Source of the DNA: Pochonia chlamydosporia 170
Taxonomy: Eukaryota > Ascomycota > Sordariomycetes > Hypocreales > Clavicipitaceae
DNA: 64,000 nucleotides
Direction of reading: 5' to 3'
Assembly: GCF_001653235.2 (NCBI RefSeq)
Contig: NC_035794.1
Location: forward strand, 2,232,001-2,296,000
Numbering within the stretch: position 1 is the first letter of the stretch; every line of letters begins with the position of its first letter. A program made the position numbers and the translations under genes. The notes under the pieces are model-generated. The model had not been told where the DNA came from. It did not search any database and saw only the letters and a list, made by a program, of their open reading frames with translations. Positions 21,408-34,340 of the stretch are shown here, in pieces.

Positions 21408-23427
21408 ATGACGGTCCAGACGACAACCGCCAAGGTGACCTCGGTCGCCTTGAGAATATCCGCCCTCTTATTCTTCAGATTCGTGAGTATCGCCCTGATT
21501 TTGACCATTGGCCAATGACCTTTGGCTGACTGTTTGGATAGTTTCCCGTAAGAGATGCCTGAACAAGCACATCATTTGTGATAGCTCTAACAGCTCACAG
21601 GCCCACTTTCCCTCCATCACTTTTGCGCTCTTCGCAATCTACATTCCTGCATATTTCGCCAGCTACAGGGCTGGGCCAACTGTTAGAGTAATCGACGATG
21701 AAGTCGACATTACCATTACACAGGCGACTGTTACACCCGAAACTCCGCTGCTCTCCGAAGGTGACCAGACACAACCAGACGTGGTCGCTGAAGAAGTCGA
21801 TGTAGAAGAAACAGTCATTCTAGAGGAGAAAGATGAAAAACCTTGGAAAGTGCTACTCTATGGACATCCCAGTGTTTCTCAACCAAGGCTTTCCATTATT
21901 ACTCTCCTCATCAACATTGTTCTGGCGGCATTGACTGCCGATGCACTGTTCCGGGCTCGTTGGTACTACCCATCGGAGGACCTTTCGTTCGTCCGCCTGG
22001 GATATGTCTCTCCTAGTGAAGCCAACTTCCTCATTCGCGAACCAGATCAAACCAAAATGCCCGTCACTTTGCAAGTCCGAGTCAAAGGATTGGGGACATC
22101 GTTTGATAGCCAGATCTGGGCTGCGGCCGGCGTCAAGCAGACAAGCAATGAAACCGACTTTACCCAAGCCGTTACAGTACCTTTGAGACACTCTGAGCAG
22201 CGGTGGTATGAATGGAGAACATCCAACAACCAATCTGGCGAATTTCTGGCCCCTCCGAAACCTGGAAGCATGCCCACTGTCAATGATGGCAAGTTTACTT
22301 TTCTCTCGACGTCATGCATTTTGCCACGTTTCCCATACAACCCACTAGACCACGCTTTGGCCATTCCTGGGCTCCGACATCTCGCCAAGAAGCTTCCTGA
22401 TTTGGGCGCGCAGTTTATGCTCTTTTTGGGCGACTTCATCTATGTGGATGTCCCAGAGCGTTTCGGCAAGTCCACCGAAGAATATCGCATGCAATACCGA
22501 CAGGTCTACGCATCTCCAGACTGGGCACCCGTTGCACAAAATTTAAGCTGGATTCATGTACTAGACGATCACGAAATCTCCAACGACTGGTCCTCCAATA
22601 CTACCGGCATCTATAACGCCGCTGTTGGCCCATGGCACACATACCAGGCAAATGTCAACCCGCCCAAGGCTGTGCAGGCTGGCACGAGAAGCACTCGCCG
22701 CAAGGATGCAACTTGGTACGAATTTGTCCAGGGACCTGCCAGTTTTTTCATGCTCGATACTAGGAGCTATCGTTCTAGCAACAATGTCCCGTTTGAAGAG
22801 GAGGACAAGACGATGCTGGGGCAGGATCAATTGGCCGACTTCTTGGCGTGGTTGGCTCGCCCGGAACCCAAGGGTGTCAAGTGGAAGTTTGTAGCCTCTT
22901 CTGTCCCGTTCACCAAAAATTGGCCTGTAAATGTCAAGGATACATGGGGTGGTTTCCTGGTTGAGCGACGCAAGATTCTTGAAGCCATGTGGGACGTTGG
23001 TGCTCGAGGCACCAGTGTCGTGATTCTATCCGGCGACCGTCATGAGTTTGCGGCAACCAAATTTCCACCACCTCCCGAGTCCAAGTGGCCCGAATCTGCC
23101 GCTGCGTACGAATTCTCAACTAGTCCTCTCAACCAGTTTGCCTCACCAATTCCAAGTTATAAGCAAGTTGATAGCGAGGATGTCAAGTTGCAGTAAGTTA
23201 TCCGACTCGACCATGTCTGTGTCATATTAACGAACAGTAGTTACATCCCTTCGGGAAGTTCCAAATTTGGCTCTTTCACCATTGAAAATATCGACGGACA
23301 CAGCACGTTGCAATACACTTTGTACATTGACGGAAAAGAGCGATGGACCACGCAACTCTCTGAGCCCACGATTGAGGAGGCTGCAAAGACAAGCGGTTCG
23401 TTCTGGGACAGGCTCAAGTTTGTGTAA
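21408..23427 (+). CDS. PhoD-like metallophosphatase with membrane anchors
   Basis: Three exons (21408-21482, 21601-23192, 23238-23427) give 618 residues. N-terminal hydrophobic segments (VALRISALLFFRF joined to AHFPSITFALFAIYIPAYF, and LSIITLLINIVLAALTADALF) indicate a membrane-bound or lumenal enzyme. The catalytic core shows the PhoD metal-binding motifs: LFLGDFIYVDVPERFGK, SWIHVLDDHEISNDW, FMLDTRSYRS and ILSGDRHEF. The family comprises Ca/Fe-dependent alkaline phosphatases or phosphodiesterases of the metallophosphoesterase superfamily; the substrate here is unknown. The last intron (GTAAGT...AACAG, phase 2) adds the conserved C-terminal beta segment SYIPSGSSKFGSFTIENIDG. The first intron is 118 nt, longer than its neighbours, so the N-terminal junction is the least certain part. 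Confidence 0.9.
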
Positions 23428-25704
<2,277 letters not shown>

Positions 25705-26143
25705 TGAAGTGATGACGAAGCTCGTGGTGGGTTTGGTAGAGTTTGAATGGAGAAGAGCAATTGATGTACCAGATGGTTTTAACTCACCAGATCTTAAGTG
25801 GTTCTACGTTTGTAGATGGGCCCGGTCACCAAGTTGAATTGAATTAAATTGTGATGTTGACGGAATCGATGGAATGGAACGAGGCGGAACGGAACGGATG
25901 CCTAATATTAAGATGACGGGATTCCCCAAGACCAGTAGCAGACCAGCAACATTGAAGTCCATGTCAGCCAGCCCACCCGTTGTGCTACTGTTACATGTAT
26001 GCTTCTGTCGGGTGCAGGCTGGGGCTAGGATCTGGTTCGTTAGCACATCGGTAAGGTGAGCATGTCCATGTCATCAAATATCACGGCCCAAGGCCCATTG
26101 CGCCTCTTTCCGATCTAGACCTAACATAAGTGTGAGCCACAAC
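25705..26143. other. Intergenic with GGAAY-type short repeats
   Basis: No gene seen. Around 25868-25900 the pentamers GGAAT/GGAAC recur several times. Otherwise unremarkable. Confidence 0.35.
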
Positions 26144-27558
26144 ATGAATGCTGAAGAATTTCGCCAAAATGTTGAAGATGGGCAGACTCCAATCACCTCC
26201 CATGATGACGTCTTGCGAATTGCATTCATCTACTCATACGATCCCTTCAACAAAGATGGAGTATTCGATGATGTTGAGAAACTACATAAACGCGGATGGT
26301 CATTTGGCCATGGAGACATGAAGTTCAATCGGTACGAGTTCTGATCAGAAGCGAAACACCCTCCAATAAAGACTAATAAGCAAAAAGCACCCTCGACGTC
26401 TTTTACCTAGCCCAAATAGCAGCTGCCATCTGGCGCTACTCCGACCAAGCCGACGGCGAATTTCCGCAACCAGACGATTTCGACGCATTCTACGCCCAGC
26501 AACACGAGTTACTCAACCAGGACGCATGGAGACAATACTACTCGCCGGACTTCATTGCCCAGCCAACATCCGCTCGTTTCTATCGCCTCCCCAACTTGCA
26601 GGACTTGCCAGACTCAAGTGGTGAGCTCGGAAAACCACGAAAAAAAGGAGTCGGCCACTTCACCAAACTCCCCCGTTGGGCATACAACGTCACAAGGACG
26701 CACTGGAGACAGCCAACCTTATCCGTCACAACCATCAGCAAGATAGCCTTGTCCACCCTCCAGCAGACAATTTTACAGCTGCAAAAGGATTGCTCAACAA
26801 CGCAATTTCAAATTCAACCCTACTCCAAGACTCAAGCATGTTTCTGGCTCAAATACATGGATATGGATTCTTCCCTGGACCCAGTTCCCATGCATGTGCA
26901 GAAATGGAACATTAACGCACCCTACGACTTTGGCGTGAATGTTGCCTTGGGACTGTACGACATGTGGGCATGGGAAGCGCACTACTCGCCAGAGCTATGG
27001 GCCTCCATGTCATCCGCAAATGAGCCGCTGCTTCTCGAACCGGACTTGGATGGCACGGGCAAGAGCGAGGTTTCCGGGTGTGGATGGCCCGAAAGTGCTG
27101 GGGTAGTGGCAGAAGCATGGCGGAGTGGATGGGAGCCAGAGGTCGGGAGTGAAGAAGAGATTGCCTTCTTGGCTGCTGTGGCCTTGAAAGAGGCGGAGGG
27201 CCTTGTCGATATGAGCAGCAACCTAGACTACGCAGTACGATCGCACATGCTGTTGGGGGTGATGCGTGCTGCGTTTGTGGCTGATAGGGATGACCAAGTC
27301 GAGAATCTGAAGAAGTCGATGGTACAGGCGGGCAGGCTTGATGATGATACCACGGCCGAGCAGTGGATCCGACAAGCTCTGATAGTCATGGAGCCATATG
27401 CACGCAAGCTACATGGACTATGGCCAGATGCTGAAGACGATCGGACTAGACTGTTCCGGAATATCTTGGAGGAAAATGGACAGCTTTTTGCAAGATGGCA
27501 GTTTTCACCCCGGCTCAAAGAGTTCGCTTTTAAGCTAAAGCCAAGGCAAATAACATGA
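26144..27558 (+). CDS. Hypothetical fungal protein, 452 aa
   Basis: Two exons (26144-26331, 26388-27558) joined in phase 2 over a 56-nt intron (GTACGA...AAAAG, with GACTAATAAG as probable branch point). No membrane segment, signal peptide or known catalytic motif is seen. The protein is Trp- and acidic-rich, with a globular helical composition. Notable blocks are HDDVLRIAFIYSYDPFNKDG near the N-terminus, YNVTRTHWRQPTLSVTTISK, and a C-terminal helical region (WIRQALIVMEPYARKLHGLW). The continuous protein-like composition over 450 residues and a frame-restoring intron make it a real gene. I do not recognise the family. Confidence 0.75.
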
Positions 27559-27780
27559 TTGAGTTTAATTTCCGTCGCTGGGAAATCTGTAAGACTTCTT
27601 TAACAACACGTTAATTATGCCAACACTAAAGCTTAATAGAGGCAATAAATAGTTTTAAACAAGCACTTAGAAAGGAGCTTATCTAAGGGGGTATATAAGT
27701 TAAGAAGTCTCTAGTAGAACATAATAAAGATACATGTACTCTATTGACACTCGTACCAGAGAGTGGTACATTTTATTGCA
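27559..27780. repeat. AT-rich island, possible degraded transposon or LTR remnant
   Basis: Base composition changes sharply to AT-rich after the upstream gene (27580-27760), with strings such as TTAATTATG, AATAAATAG, TATATAAG and TCTAGTAGAACATAATAAAG. TA- and TTAA-rich sequence like this is what repeat-induced point mutation leaves of retroelements, and the TATATAAG...AATAAAG arrangement recalls an LTR. No terminal repeats or target-site duplication were found, so the identity is open. Confidence 0.3.
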
Positions 27781-27997
27781 AAGCCACGGCACGTTGAATT
27801 GAAGGTTGGAACATTGAAGCGACTGCATCTGCCCCACTATGAACCTCCAAGTCGTCAACTGCTCCACACCGCCTGCGCCGGCCCCTCCCATCCAAAAAAT
27901 TACCCGGCAGAATCTCAACTTTTTTCTCAAGCTTCGACTACACCACAATCAAACCACATCGTCGCTGACCTAGCATACACTTCGACCTATCTACACA
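27781..27997. other. RRP15 promoter and leader
   Basis: No gene seen. A CT/CA-rich stretch directly precedes the ATG at 27998, as in ribosome-biogenesis gene leaders. Confidence 0.35.
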
Positions 27998-28900
27998 ATG
28001 GCGGGCCCAAAGAAGCGCGCATTCGACGCCAAGCAACATCGTCCTTCAAAAAAGCAAAAACGCCAGCAATTACAACAATACGACAGCGGTTCCGGCAGCG
28101 ATGATCAGGACCAAGATTTTGACGCTGTCAACTTTCTTGACTCTGATGACGATATTCACAACGTAACCGTCGATGACGCTGCAGAATCGGATAATGAGGA
28201 TTCTTCAAGCTCTGAGGATGAGCAACCCACAGTAAAGAAGCTCAAGCAGCCCTCAAAGCCCGCCAAATCAAAAAAGTCTGCCGCCCAAGCGGAGGAGAAA
28301 GAAGACGACGACGACGATGAAGACGCTGAAGAATCAGATGTTGACGAATATGACCTCGATTCCGATAATGCTGGAACAAGGACAAAATCAAAGCGCAACG
28401 ACCCCAATGCCTTTGCCACCTCCATCTCCAAAATTCTCTCCACAAAGCTCTCATCTTCAAAACGCTCCGACCCCGTCCTATCAAGAAGTGCAGCCGCCCA
28501 CGAAGCCTCCAAAGCAGCCGTCGACAGCGCACTAGAAGCCAAGGCAAGGCGCCACCTGCGCGACCAAAAGAAGAAGGCTCTAGAAAGAGGCCGGGTAAAG
28601 GATGTCCTTGTCGCCAGCCGGGACGATGCCACTGGTGAGGTGGAGTCGTCAACGGCGGAGATTCTGGAAACAGAACGGAAACTGCGCAAGGTTGCGCAAA
28701 GAGGTGTGGTCAAGTTATTTAATGCCGTGCGAGCTGCGCAGGTCAAAGCAACAGAGGCAGAGAAAGATGCGAGGCGAGACGGTGTCATAGGAGTTAATAA
28801 TCGCACGGAAAGGGTGAATGAGATGACGAAGAAGGGATTTTTGGATCTTATCGCCTCGGGTGGTGGCGGCTTAAAAAAGGGCGCTTTGGAGGAGGCTTAG
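27998..28900 (+). CDS. RRP15: Ribosomal RNA-processing protein RRP15
   Basis: Intronless, 300 residues. Basic N-terminus (MAGPKKRAFDAKQ, PSKKQKR), then a long acidic Ser/Asp/Glu region (about 28-130), then the conserved Rrp15 domain from about 145: DPNAFATSISKILSTKLSSS, DPVLSRS, RHLRDQKKKALERGRVKDVL, LRKVAQRGVVKLFNAVRAAQ and the C-terminal TKKGFLDLIASGG. RRP15 is a nucleolar component of pre-60S particles needed for 27S pre-rRNA maturation. The architecture and order of motifs match the family closely. Confidence 0.93.
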   Translation: MAGPKKRAFDAKQHRPSKKQKRQQLQQYDSGSGSDDQDQDFDAVNFLDSDDDIHNVTVDDAAESDNEDSSSSEDEQPTVKKLKQPSKPAKSKKSAAQAEEKEDDDDDEDAEESDVDEYDLDSDNAGTRTKSKRNDPNAFATSISKILSTKLSSSKRSDPVLSRSAAAHEASKAAVDSALEAKARRHLRDQKKKALERGRVKDVLVASRDDATGEVESSTAEILETERKLRKVAQRGVVKLFNAVRAAQVKATEAEKDARRDGVIGVNNRTERVNEMTKKGFLDLIASGGGGLKKGALEEA

Positions 28901-29166
28901 GCATTTGCAGGTTCAAGATGAATTGATGTACTGGCGCTTGGTCCATGGATATTTGTTTGTAAGAGGAGTTAGGGCAGGTATTACATAGTACTACTTCTTT
29001 TTCATATCGCCTCAAAATGCAGTCAAAGATACCCTCAGATATGTTCCCGCCTTATCCTTAACTGTACCGACGGTCCTCTCGTCTGACTTTCTATCCACAC
29101 GTATTGTTATACAGGGGGTTTATATAGGGGCTTTTCCATCTAACTACTAATACATCATTCATCGTA

Positions 29167-29796
29167 TCATTGAAAATCGCTAGCCTGCAGATTCCTCGTC
29201 ATCGAAGGCAGCTTAACTACTAATCCGTCCAGTTCCTTTGTCATCTTGACTTGGCAGCCCAGTCGGCTCGTCTCAGTAAGGCCGAATGCCAGATCCAGCA
29301 TATCGTTCTCATCGTCCTCTGGTTCAGGCATCTTGTCATAGAAACCCTCATCGGTGACAATGACATGGCATGTCGAACAAGCGCATGAGCCACCGCATGC
29401 ACCCTCCATCTCAAGGTCGTTTGCTTGAGCGATATCTAGTAAATTATCGCCCTCGGATACGGCGAATTTGTGTTCCTGGCCGTCTTTCTCGACAAAGGTG
29501 ACGTAGAGCCTAAAGTTGGTCAGTTGAAGTACAAGGCATTGTGGTTTCCCTGACTGAACTCACTCTTCACCAGGCTTCGGAGGGTCGATATGTCCATGGC
29601 GGGTTGGTGTGGTGGTAGAGAATGCTCGCTGCGAGCGCACCGAGAAAGAAGTTGCTCGCGGAGCATTCCGGCTCTGCGTAGAAAGCCTTGCTGTGAATGC
29701 TGCCACTTGAATCGCGCGGCTTTGTTGCGCTCGTCGACAAGCCGTGGCAGGCATTGTTGCCAGGCGCGTTGCCAGCGTCCTTGAAGCCATCGACAT
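29167..29796 (-). CDS. YAH1: Mitochondrial [2Fe-2S] ferredoxin (adrenodoxin type)
   Basis: Two exons on the minus strand (29796-29564, 29509-29167) joined in phase 2 over a 54-nt intron; 191 residues. The first about 65 residues are Arg/Ser/Ala-rich with almost no acidic residues, a mitochondrial presequence. The ferredoxin domain carries the cluster ligands Cys116, Cys122, Cys125 (GACGGSCACSTCH, C-x5-C-x2-C) and Cys163 (RLGCQV). The acidic segment PEPEDDENDMLDLAFGL is the partner-binding helix of adrenodoxins. It passes electrons from ferredoxin reductase to the Fe-S cluster assembly machinery and to heme A and coenzyme Q synthesis. A TATATA string at 29839-29844 lies about 45 nt upstream. 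The gene is divergent from UGO1. Confidence 0.95.
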
Positions 29797-30380
29797 GTTT
29801 GGCGGTTTAAAATAGGAGCCCTGGACCCTCGGGCGACGTATATATGGTAGTTTTTGTCGTCGCTTCTTGTCTCGCAAAGAGATATATACAAAGAGAAATC
29901 AACGCTGCAATCCCAATTGATCCTCAGCACATGGCTCAAGCCGACTCGAATACGGATGTCGTGGTTGGTGACTCGGGGAGGGTTCGAGTTGAAGTGCTCG
30001 CAGTTCCGAGCAAAAGAAAAACGGCTTGCAAATGCAGCTCCGATAAGTGGCGCGCTGCCGGATGGGTCAAGTGAGTGAGTGGTCACCGTCGGCTCCAGCC
30101 CAGAGCGCCCAGTAATAGCGGTACCGGTGGCCCTGTCTTACTGTCCGCATGCTGAGTATGCCGCGTGCCGGGAAATTCATTCGCCGTCAGCCGCTGCTAT
30201 CCCTATTATCTCCGAGCTTTCTTCAGATGCTTTTCCTGCGTTGGCTCACAGCTGACTGGGGCAAGCAAACAAGCAAGCAAGCTTCGACACCGGAACACAT
30301 ACCAGCGAAGCCGACTCATCCAAAAATCCGCCACCTTTTCTGGATGCATTCCAAATGATTTTTCTTCTTCAACACCAACC
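29797..30380. promoter_or_regulatory. Divergent promoter of two mitochondrial genes (YAH1/UGO1)
   Basis: 584 nt between divergent starts. It contains TATATA at 29839-29844, placed for the minus-strand ferredoxin gene, and a short GCAA-type tetranucleotide repeat at 30261-30282. The two products both act in mitochondria, so shared control is possible but unproven. Confidence 0.4.
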
Positions 30381-31961
30381 ATGACCACGCATAGAGAAGG
30401 CGTGAATCCGCTGCGGCCCTATTACAGGGCTCCTGTCATTGGCGAGACGGCGGATCCCGGCTCGGCATCGAGCGCAAACCCCTTCGGTGTGGGCAATGGT
30501 ACTGGTACTGCCCGCTACGCGTCCAAAGCACGCGATGTGCTTGCCGATATCGATTACAAGGACTATCTGAATGATTCATCGCCGTCGGTGATACAGAATG
30601 CAAAGGAACTGGTGGATGAGCTGATATGGAAGTACACCTCGGTGTTGATGGCCCAGCCTTTCGAGGTCGCCAAAACCATCCTGCAAGCGAGAGATCAGGA
30701 TGACAACGCTGCCTTTGCGACTCCGGACTCAGAGGGCCTAAAGAGACAAAACTCTAGTCAAGCGGGCTCCATGTATGATGTGAGGATTGCTCGACAGTCA
30801 TGCACCAGCTGTATTCAAGACTAACCGCACTGCTTGCAGTATCACGACTCCGACTCCGAAGTCGACGAACCCGCATACTTTACCTCCAACAGGCCCGGAA
30901 CTCCAACCCCAGCATACAATAGAAGTTTGAGCAGCCGGCGCGCGGCTTCACCGTTACAATCGCCCCAAGTGTCCAAGAAACCTGCCGCTCCGGAGCATCA
31001 GATCACAATTCGAAGACCAGACTCAATTCTTGACGTCATCGGCCAGCTATGGCAAAAAGACGGCGCATGGGGCGTATGGAAGGGCTCAAACGCGACGTTC
31101 TTGTATACTGTGCTTCAATCATTACTTGAAAATTGGTCGAGAAGCTTTCTCAGCGCCATCTTCAATGTTCCCGATCTGGGTGTTAAGGACGATATTGATC
31201 GGCTGATTGACATTGCCTCCCCATACCCTTGGGTTTCTCTGTTTGTTGCGGCAGCTGCCGCAGTTGCAACCGGCGTGCTGTTGTCGCCGCTGGATCTTGT
31301 GCGCACAAGGTTGGTGTTCCGTCTGTTACAATTCGCTTGAGCGTTGCTAACCCTGACAAGACTCATAATGACCCCAATCTCTAAAGGACAGCGTCGAACG
31401 CTGGCCACCCTTCGAGCTCTACCTTCCTACCTTTGCCCGTCGACCATCGCAATCCCGACTGTTCTCAACTCTCTTGTTCACCCTCTCCTAACTCTCTCAA
31501 CCCCACTCGTTCTCCGAACTCGCTTCATGATTGACAGCCAAGTATCACCAATGACCTTCTCTGTCGCCAAGTTCTTTGCGTCATCGGCAGCGATCCTGGT
31601 GAAACTACCAATCGAAACCGTGCTCCGACGTGGCCAGATGGCCGTCCTCTCTAACCCAGAACACATCAGAGCCCTTGGAGGAAAGGAACAGAGGCTCGAC
31701 ACCATTGTGCCTATGGGTCGATACAATGGTACCATCGGCACCATGTACCACATCGCCTCGGAAGAAGGCACTCGCGAGAACCCAAACACTACCAAAGCTG
31801 CCGCTAAGAAAGGCAAAGCCAAGACCAAGTCACTTCAGCCGAGTCACATCAAGGGGCAAGGTTTGGAAGGTCTCTGGCGAGGTTGGAAAGTGAATTGGTG
31901 GGGACTCGTTGGTCTCTGGACTGCAAACGTGGTTGGAAACGGCGGCGAGGGCGAATTCTAG
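30381..31961 (+). CDS. UGO1: Mitochondrial outer-membrane fusion protein UGO1
   Basis: Three exons (30381-30779, 30840-31309, 31361-31961), 489 residues. The protein is a degenerate mitochondrial-carrier-fold member of the outer membrane that links the fusion GTPases Fzo1 and Mgm1. Seen: an N-terminal unstructured part, the ELIWKYTSVLMAQPFEVAKT segment, a Ser/Pro-rich insertion, carrier-like repeats (GAWGVWKGSNATFLYTVLQS; TGVLLSPLDLVRTRL with a P-x-D-x-x-R signature; LVKLPIETVLRRGQM), and the C-terminal LEGLWRGWKVNWWGLVGLWT. The second intron starts with GTTGGT, a weaker donor, but the join restores the conserved LVRTRLI motif and frame. The first intron is phase 0. Confidence 0.92.
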
Positions 31962-32174
31962 ACTTTCGAATGTACTATCTTTTATGCGCCAGGGGCGCTG
32001 CATTTTGTTTCTAGGCATGGCGTTGCGCGTTTCCGGGCGGTACATCTCCTCTACGACATTTTGACGGGCCACTATGATATCCACATCCATTTAGTTTAGT
32101 GTACAAAAGCAATAATACGTGTTTCGAATGGTCTTCTACCTAGGGAGGTCCAGAGCGTCGTGAAGCTGCACCAT

Positions 32175-32387
32175 ATGAGGAAGTTGGTGATGGACGAATC
32201 GGTCCGGGAATATCTTGGCATGGTTTTGCAGAATACAAAGGAGTCACATAAGGTATGCAGACTGTTCCAGCTGCGACTATGGGAGTCAAAGCGATGTGAT
32301 GTTGCAATGTCTTCCTTTTCGTTTTGGACGCGGCTAAATGCAAATGCAACCCTACATCTGGACCAGGATGAATTGGTCCAGGATTGA
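32175..32387 (+). CDS. Possible small ORF or exon relic, 70 aa
   Basis: From the ATG at 32175 the frame reads MRKLVMDESVREYLGMVLQN, then TKESHK at a GTATGC donor-like site, and stays open to a TAG-free end at 32387. The frame is also open and protein-like upstream to 32099 (LLPREVQSVVKLHH). Composition is helical and coding-like, but no domain is recognised, an antisense frame is also open (32096-32515), and no full gene model could be built. It may be a lone exon left from a decayed gene. Confidence 0.2.
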   Translation: MRKLVMDESVREYLGMVLQNTKESHKVCRLFQLRLWESKRCDVAMSSFSFWTRLNANATLHLDQDELVQD

Positions 32388-32662
32388 CTCGGATTGCTAA
32401 CCGAATTTCCGCACACGCGCTTGATCCCGCTTAGATGAGAAGCAACATTGAATTCCCATTGGTACACTTTGTCAACGATGAGCTTTGGCTTCTTGTTTCG
32501 CCCCCTGGTACACATCTGAAGTGCCGTTCAATTGCCTGATGAGGACGGGCCGAACTACCGACAAGCTAATATCTTATTCTAATTCTTATGGGAACTATGC
32601 ATTCATCAACTATTCTTGCGGGGAAGGCGGTTCCAACTGCCGATTATGTCCTTGGAAACATG

Positions 32663-32669
32663 TATAAAT
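32663..32669 (+). promoter_or_regulatory. TATA box of the AA9 LPMO gene
   Basis: TATAAAT 70 nt before the ATG at 32739. With the CreA-like GCGGGG at 32618-32623 it suggests an inducible, carbon-catabolite-repressed promoter. Confidence 0.45.
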
Positions 32670-32738
32670 GGCCATGAAGCTGAACACAGTCCTGTCACGT
32701 CTCCTCAGCCGGCAGCATAACAATCCAGACTGTATACC

Positions 32739-33731
32739 ATGCTTGAAACACATCATTTACTTACTCTCCTGGCGTATGCCATCACGGCCAGTGCCCACGG
32801 CCACATCAGCAACGTCGTTATAAACGGTGTATCGTATCCCGGCTACGACAGTCCAGCATGGTACGGCAACCCCAACGCCCCCAACGTCTTTGGGTGGACA
32901 ATTAGCCAGCAGGACAATGGGTTTGTCTCTCCAGACGCCTTTGGCTCCTCCGACATCATCTGCCATAGAGAAGCAGTCCCGGCCAAGTCTCACGTCCAAG
33001 TTGCTGCTGGCGATATCCTCACCCTCCAATGGACACCTTGGCCGGACTCTCACCACGGCCCTGTTATTGATTACTTGGCTAATTGCAATGGGCCGTGCGA
33101 GTCGGTAGATAAGACCACTCTTGAGTTCTTCAAGATTGATGGTGTTGGCATCATATCCCAGGGCAGTCCGGGAACCTACGCCGACGATGTGTTGATCTCA
33201 AAGAACAACACCTGGGAAGTCAAGATTCCTGCCAACATCGCACCGGGGAACTATGTCCTCCGCCATGAGATCATCGCTCTGCACAGCGCTGGCTCTGAGA
33301 ATGGCGCTCAAGCCTACCCACAATGCTTCAATCTCAAAATCACTGGTTCAGGGTCCCTCAAACCAGCTGGTGTCAAGGGGACGGCTCTGTATAAAGCCAC
33401 CGATCCAGGTATCTTGGTCAACATTTACACGAGCAGCGTGAATTACATTGTTCCAGGACCAACTTTGGTGGCGGGACTTCCTTCATCCGTAGCTCAGAAT
33501 CCTTCACAAATTACGGCTTCGGCCACGGCGACGCCTGGCGATCAGACCGGTCCCGGAACTCCTACCACTACTTTGGCCACATCTGTCAAGACTAGCTCTG
33601 GCAGCTCGGGTGGATTGCAAACTGTTTATGGCCAGTGTGGTGGTCAAAGCTGGACAGGGCCGACTGCTTGTGTTGGAGGTGCGAAGTGTGCGACGCAGAA
33701 TGCGTACTATGCGCAGTGTACGCCTGCGTAG
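32739..33731 (+). CDS. AA9 lytic polysaccharide monooxygenase with CBM1
   Basis: Intronless, 330 residues. Signal peptide of 19 residues, then His20 as mature N-terminus (HGHISNVV), the first ligand of the copper histidine brace. The second His lies in SHHGPV (residues 104-109). AQAYPQCFNLKI supplies the axial Tyr and conserved Gln. Cysteines in IICHRE, YLANCNGPCES and PQCF are placed for AA9 disulfides. A Ser/Thr/Pro linker (about 240-295) leads to a C-terminal CBM1 (VYGQCGGQSWTGPTACVGG) with four cysteines and aromatic cellulose-binding residues. The enzyme oxidatively cleaves cellulose or related glucans outside the cell. Upstream CreA-like and TATA sites fit regulation by carbon source. 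Confidence 0.96.
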   Translation: MLETHHLLTLLAYAITASAHGHISNVVINGVSYPGYDSPAWYGNPNAPNVFGWTISQQDNGFVSPDAFGSSDIICHREAVPAKSHVQVAAGDILTLQWTPWPDSHHGPVIDYLANCNGPCESVDKTTLEFFKIDGVGIISQGSPGTYADDVLISKNNTWEVKIPANIAPGNYVLRHEIIALHSAGSENGAQAYPQCFNLKITGSGSLKPAGVKGTALYKATDPGILVNIYTSSVNYIVPGPTLVAGLPSSVAQNPSQITASATATPGDQTGPGTPTTTLATSVKTSSGSSGGLQTVYGQCGGQSWTGPTACVGGAKCATQNAYYAQCTPA

Positions 33732-34340
33732 TTGTGGTGATTTTGTATGTTGATGGATTGTCTTCTCTGAAGGAATGAATTGTGTCTGGAATTCCTTTAG
33801 TGTACATAGTGAAGTCGCAAAATTGTGTTTACAGACTCCCTTCCATCAGGTCATGCTTTTGGTAGGGGTGTTCATCCAGTGCGTTGAACTCGAGCCACAG
33901 CGCAATACTCGGGCATCTAACGCCATGTGTTCAGATGAATGGGCCTGCTGAGTACAGAAAGCAAACCATTTTGTCCAAGAAATAATTGATTATGCAGTGT
34001 TGTTCAGCAATAGTTTGGACGATGAAGGATTTCAAAGTCGGTCCAGGGTAGTGATCAACACCTCAAGTTCAGTTTCGCCATCACGTGCACAGCTATTCTC
34101 CCAGACGTGTTCCAGCACCTCAACTTCGACATCACAGGAGTTCCGCGGTTCATCTCGCTCACCAGGTATTGAACAGGGCGCCGACTGCGTGTCTGCTTGT
34201 GGCAGATGCACAAAGAAGGTCCCTCATATATATTTGCGACCGAAATGTGCATTCCCGCACACATCTCCTGATCCATCGCGCACTAGCTTTTCCGCCAATC
34301 TTTATCGCGACACTTCTACACCCATCGCGACTTGCAAAAG
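33732..34340. other. Intergenic: LPMO 3' flank and SHG1-gene promoter
   Basis: No gene supported. Open frames at 33997-34560 overlap the next gene's first exon out of frame. TATATAT occurs near 34227. Confidence 0.35.

Larger units (their letters stand above)
31962..32738. other. Intergenic upstream of the LPMO, with a coding-like stretch
   Basis: Contains an open plus-strand frame 32099-32387, described separately, and the AA9 promoter. A GCGGGG site at 32618-32623 fits the CreA/CRE1 consensus (SYGGRG), and TATAAAT is at 32663-32669. Confidence 0.4.

Noticed and set aside
30165..30380. N-terminal extension of UGO1 by 72 codons in frame
   Set aside because: No ATG in that stretch; homologs start at the ATG at 30381.
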